Positions 63,961-64,000 of a DNA stretch of 64,000 bases are shown here, piece by piece. Where the stretch lies: NCBI RefSeq assembly GCF_026151205.1, contig NC_087080.1, forward strand, positions 1,256,268-1,320,267, given 5' to 3'. The notes below the pieces were generated by a model. That model was not told where the DNA came from, made no database searches, and saw only the letters and a list, made by a program, of their open reading frames with translations. Made by a program: the position numbers and the translations under genes. The DNA is from Bolinopsis microptera (lineage: Eukaryota > Ctenophora > Tentaculata > Lobata > Bolinopsidae). Position 1 is the stretch's first letter. Every line of letters begins with the position of its first letter.

Positions 63961-64000
63961 CCACCTCATCCCCCCCCCAGACATCTCATTAGAAGAAGCG

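Noticed and set aside
1-64000. tRNA, rRNA or other structured RNA genes
   Set aside because: No cloverleaf, B-box/A-box pair or rRNA-like block was recognised by eye. A covariance-model scan would be needed to exclude small ones.

Overview
The window is eukaryotic, and metazoan by gene content. It holds AT-rich, intron-dense DNA with GT-AG splice sites, CR1/Jockey- and RTE-like LINE remnants and extreme tandem-repeat load. The genes are invertebrate versions of animal families: a TBC1D2-type RabGAP, the START protein PCTP, mitochondrial LACTB, the autophagy factor NRBF2 and the mitochondrial thiamine pyrophosphate carrier SLC25A19. Two further genes are an unrecognised seven-exon gene and a gene with two dsRNA-binding domains behind an N-terminal hydrophobic anchor. 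I cannot name the species from sequence alone.

Layout. 1-558 is a 25-bp minisatellite. 1637-9541 (+) is the 3' part of a TBC1D2-like RabGAP whose C-terminus reads as a beta-propeller; one intron holds a LINE fragment and a foldback element. 9542-18140 is transposon-rich: three reverse-transcriptase remnants, small inverted-repeat elements, and a CRE/TATA promoter-like block with no gene behind it. 18141-20077 (+) is a complete six-exon PCTP. 21413-22735 (+) is a single-exon LACTB. 23136-24195 (+) is a three-exon NRBF2. 25047-36577 (+) is a complete nine-exon SLC25A19 (319 codons) swollen to 11.5 kb by repeat arrays. 37722-44848 (+) is the unrecognised gene, truncated at a 100-N gap.

Beyond the gap (45075-62011) everything is reversed. 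First comes sequence found once: the dsRBD gene and the last exon of the unrecognised gene, both on minus. Then follows an inverted copy of 44974 back to about 26.6 kb, with second copies of the unrecognised gene and SLC25A19. The inverted copy ends inside a 21-bp array at a second 100-N gap, after which comes an unrelated contig with a 366-bp satellite. The simplest reading is that contig 45075-62011 is the other haplotype, scaffolded backwards. Read that way, it extends the left contig past the gap and gives an allele-by-allele comparison: a 3.8-kb transposon present on one haplotype with a clean empty site on the other, large differences in array length, one in-frame coding duplication and one 1-nt frameshift. 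A true palindrome is not excluded.

The most striking pattern is that many tandem arrays are reiterated exon-intron junctions of the gene they sit in. Examples are SLC25A19 exons 3 to 9, a TBC exon, and exon 6 of the unrecognised gene. In at least three cases the repeated exon piece is a multiple of three bases (54, 27 and 105 nt) and is phase-compatible with its host, so copies could be spliced in without breaking the frame. A second pattern is a GTAACC/GTTACCATGG-type repeat found both in introns and inside three unrelated coding sequences. Exon borders were set by hand from splice-site consensus, phase continuity and family resemblance; no search or transcript data were available.
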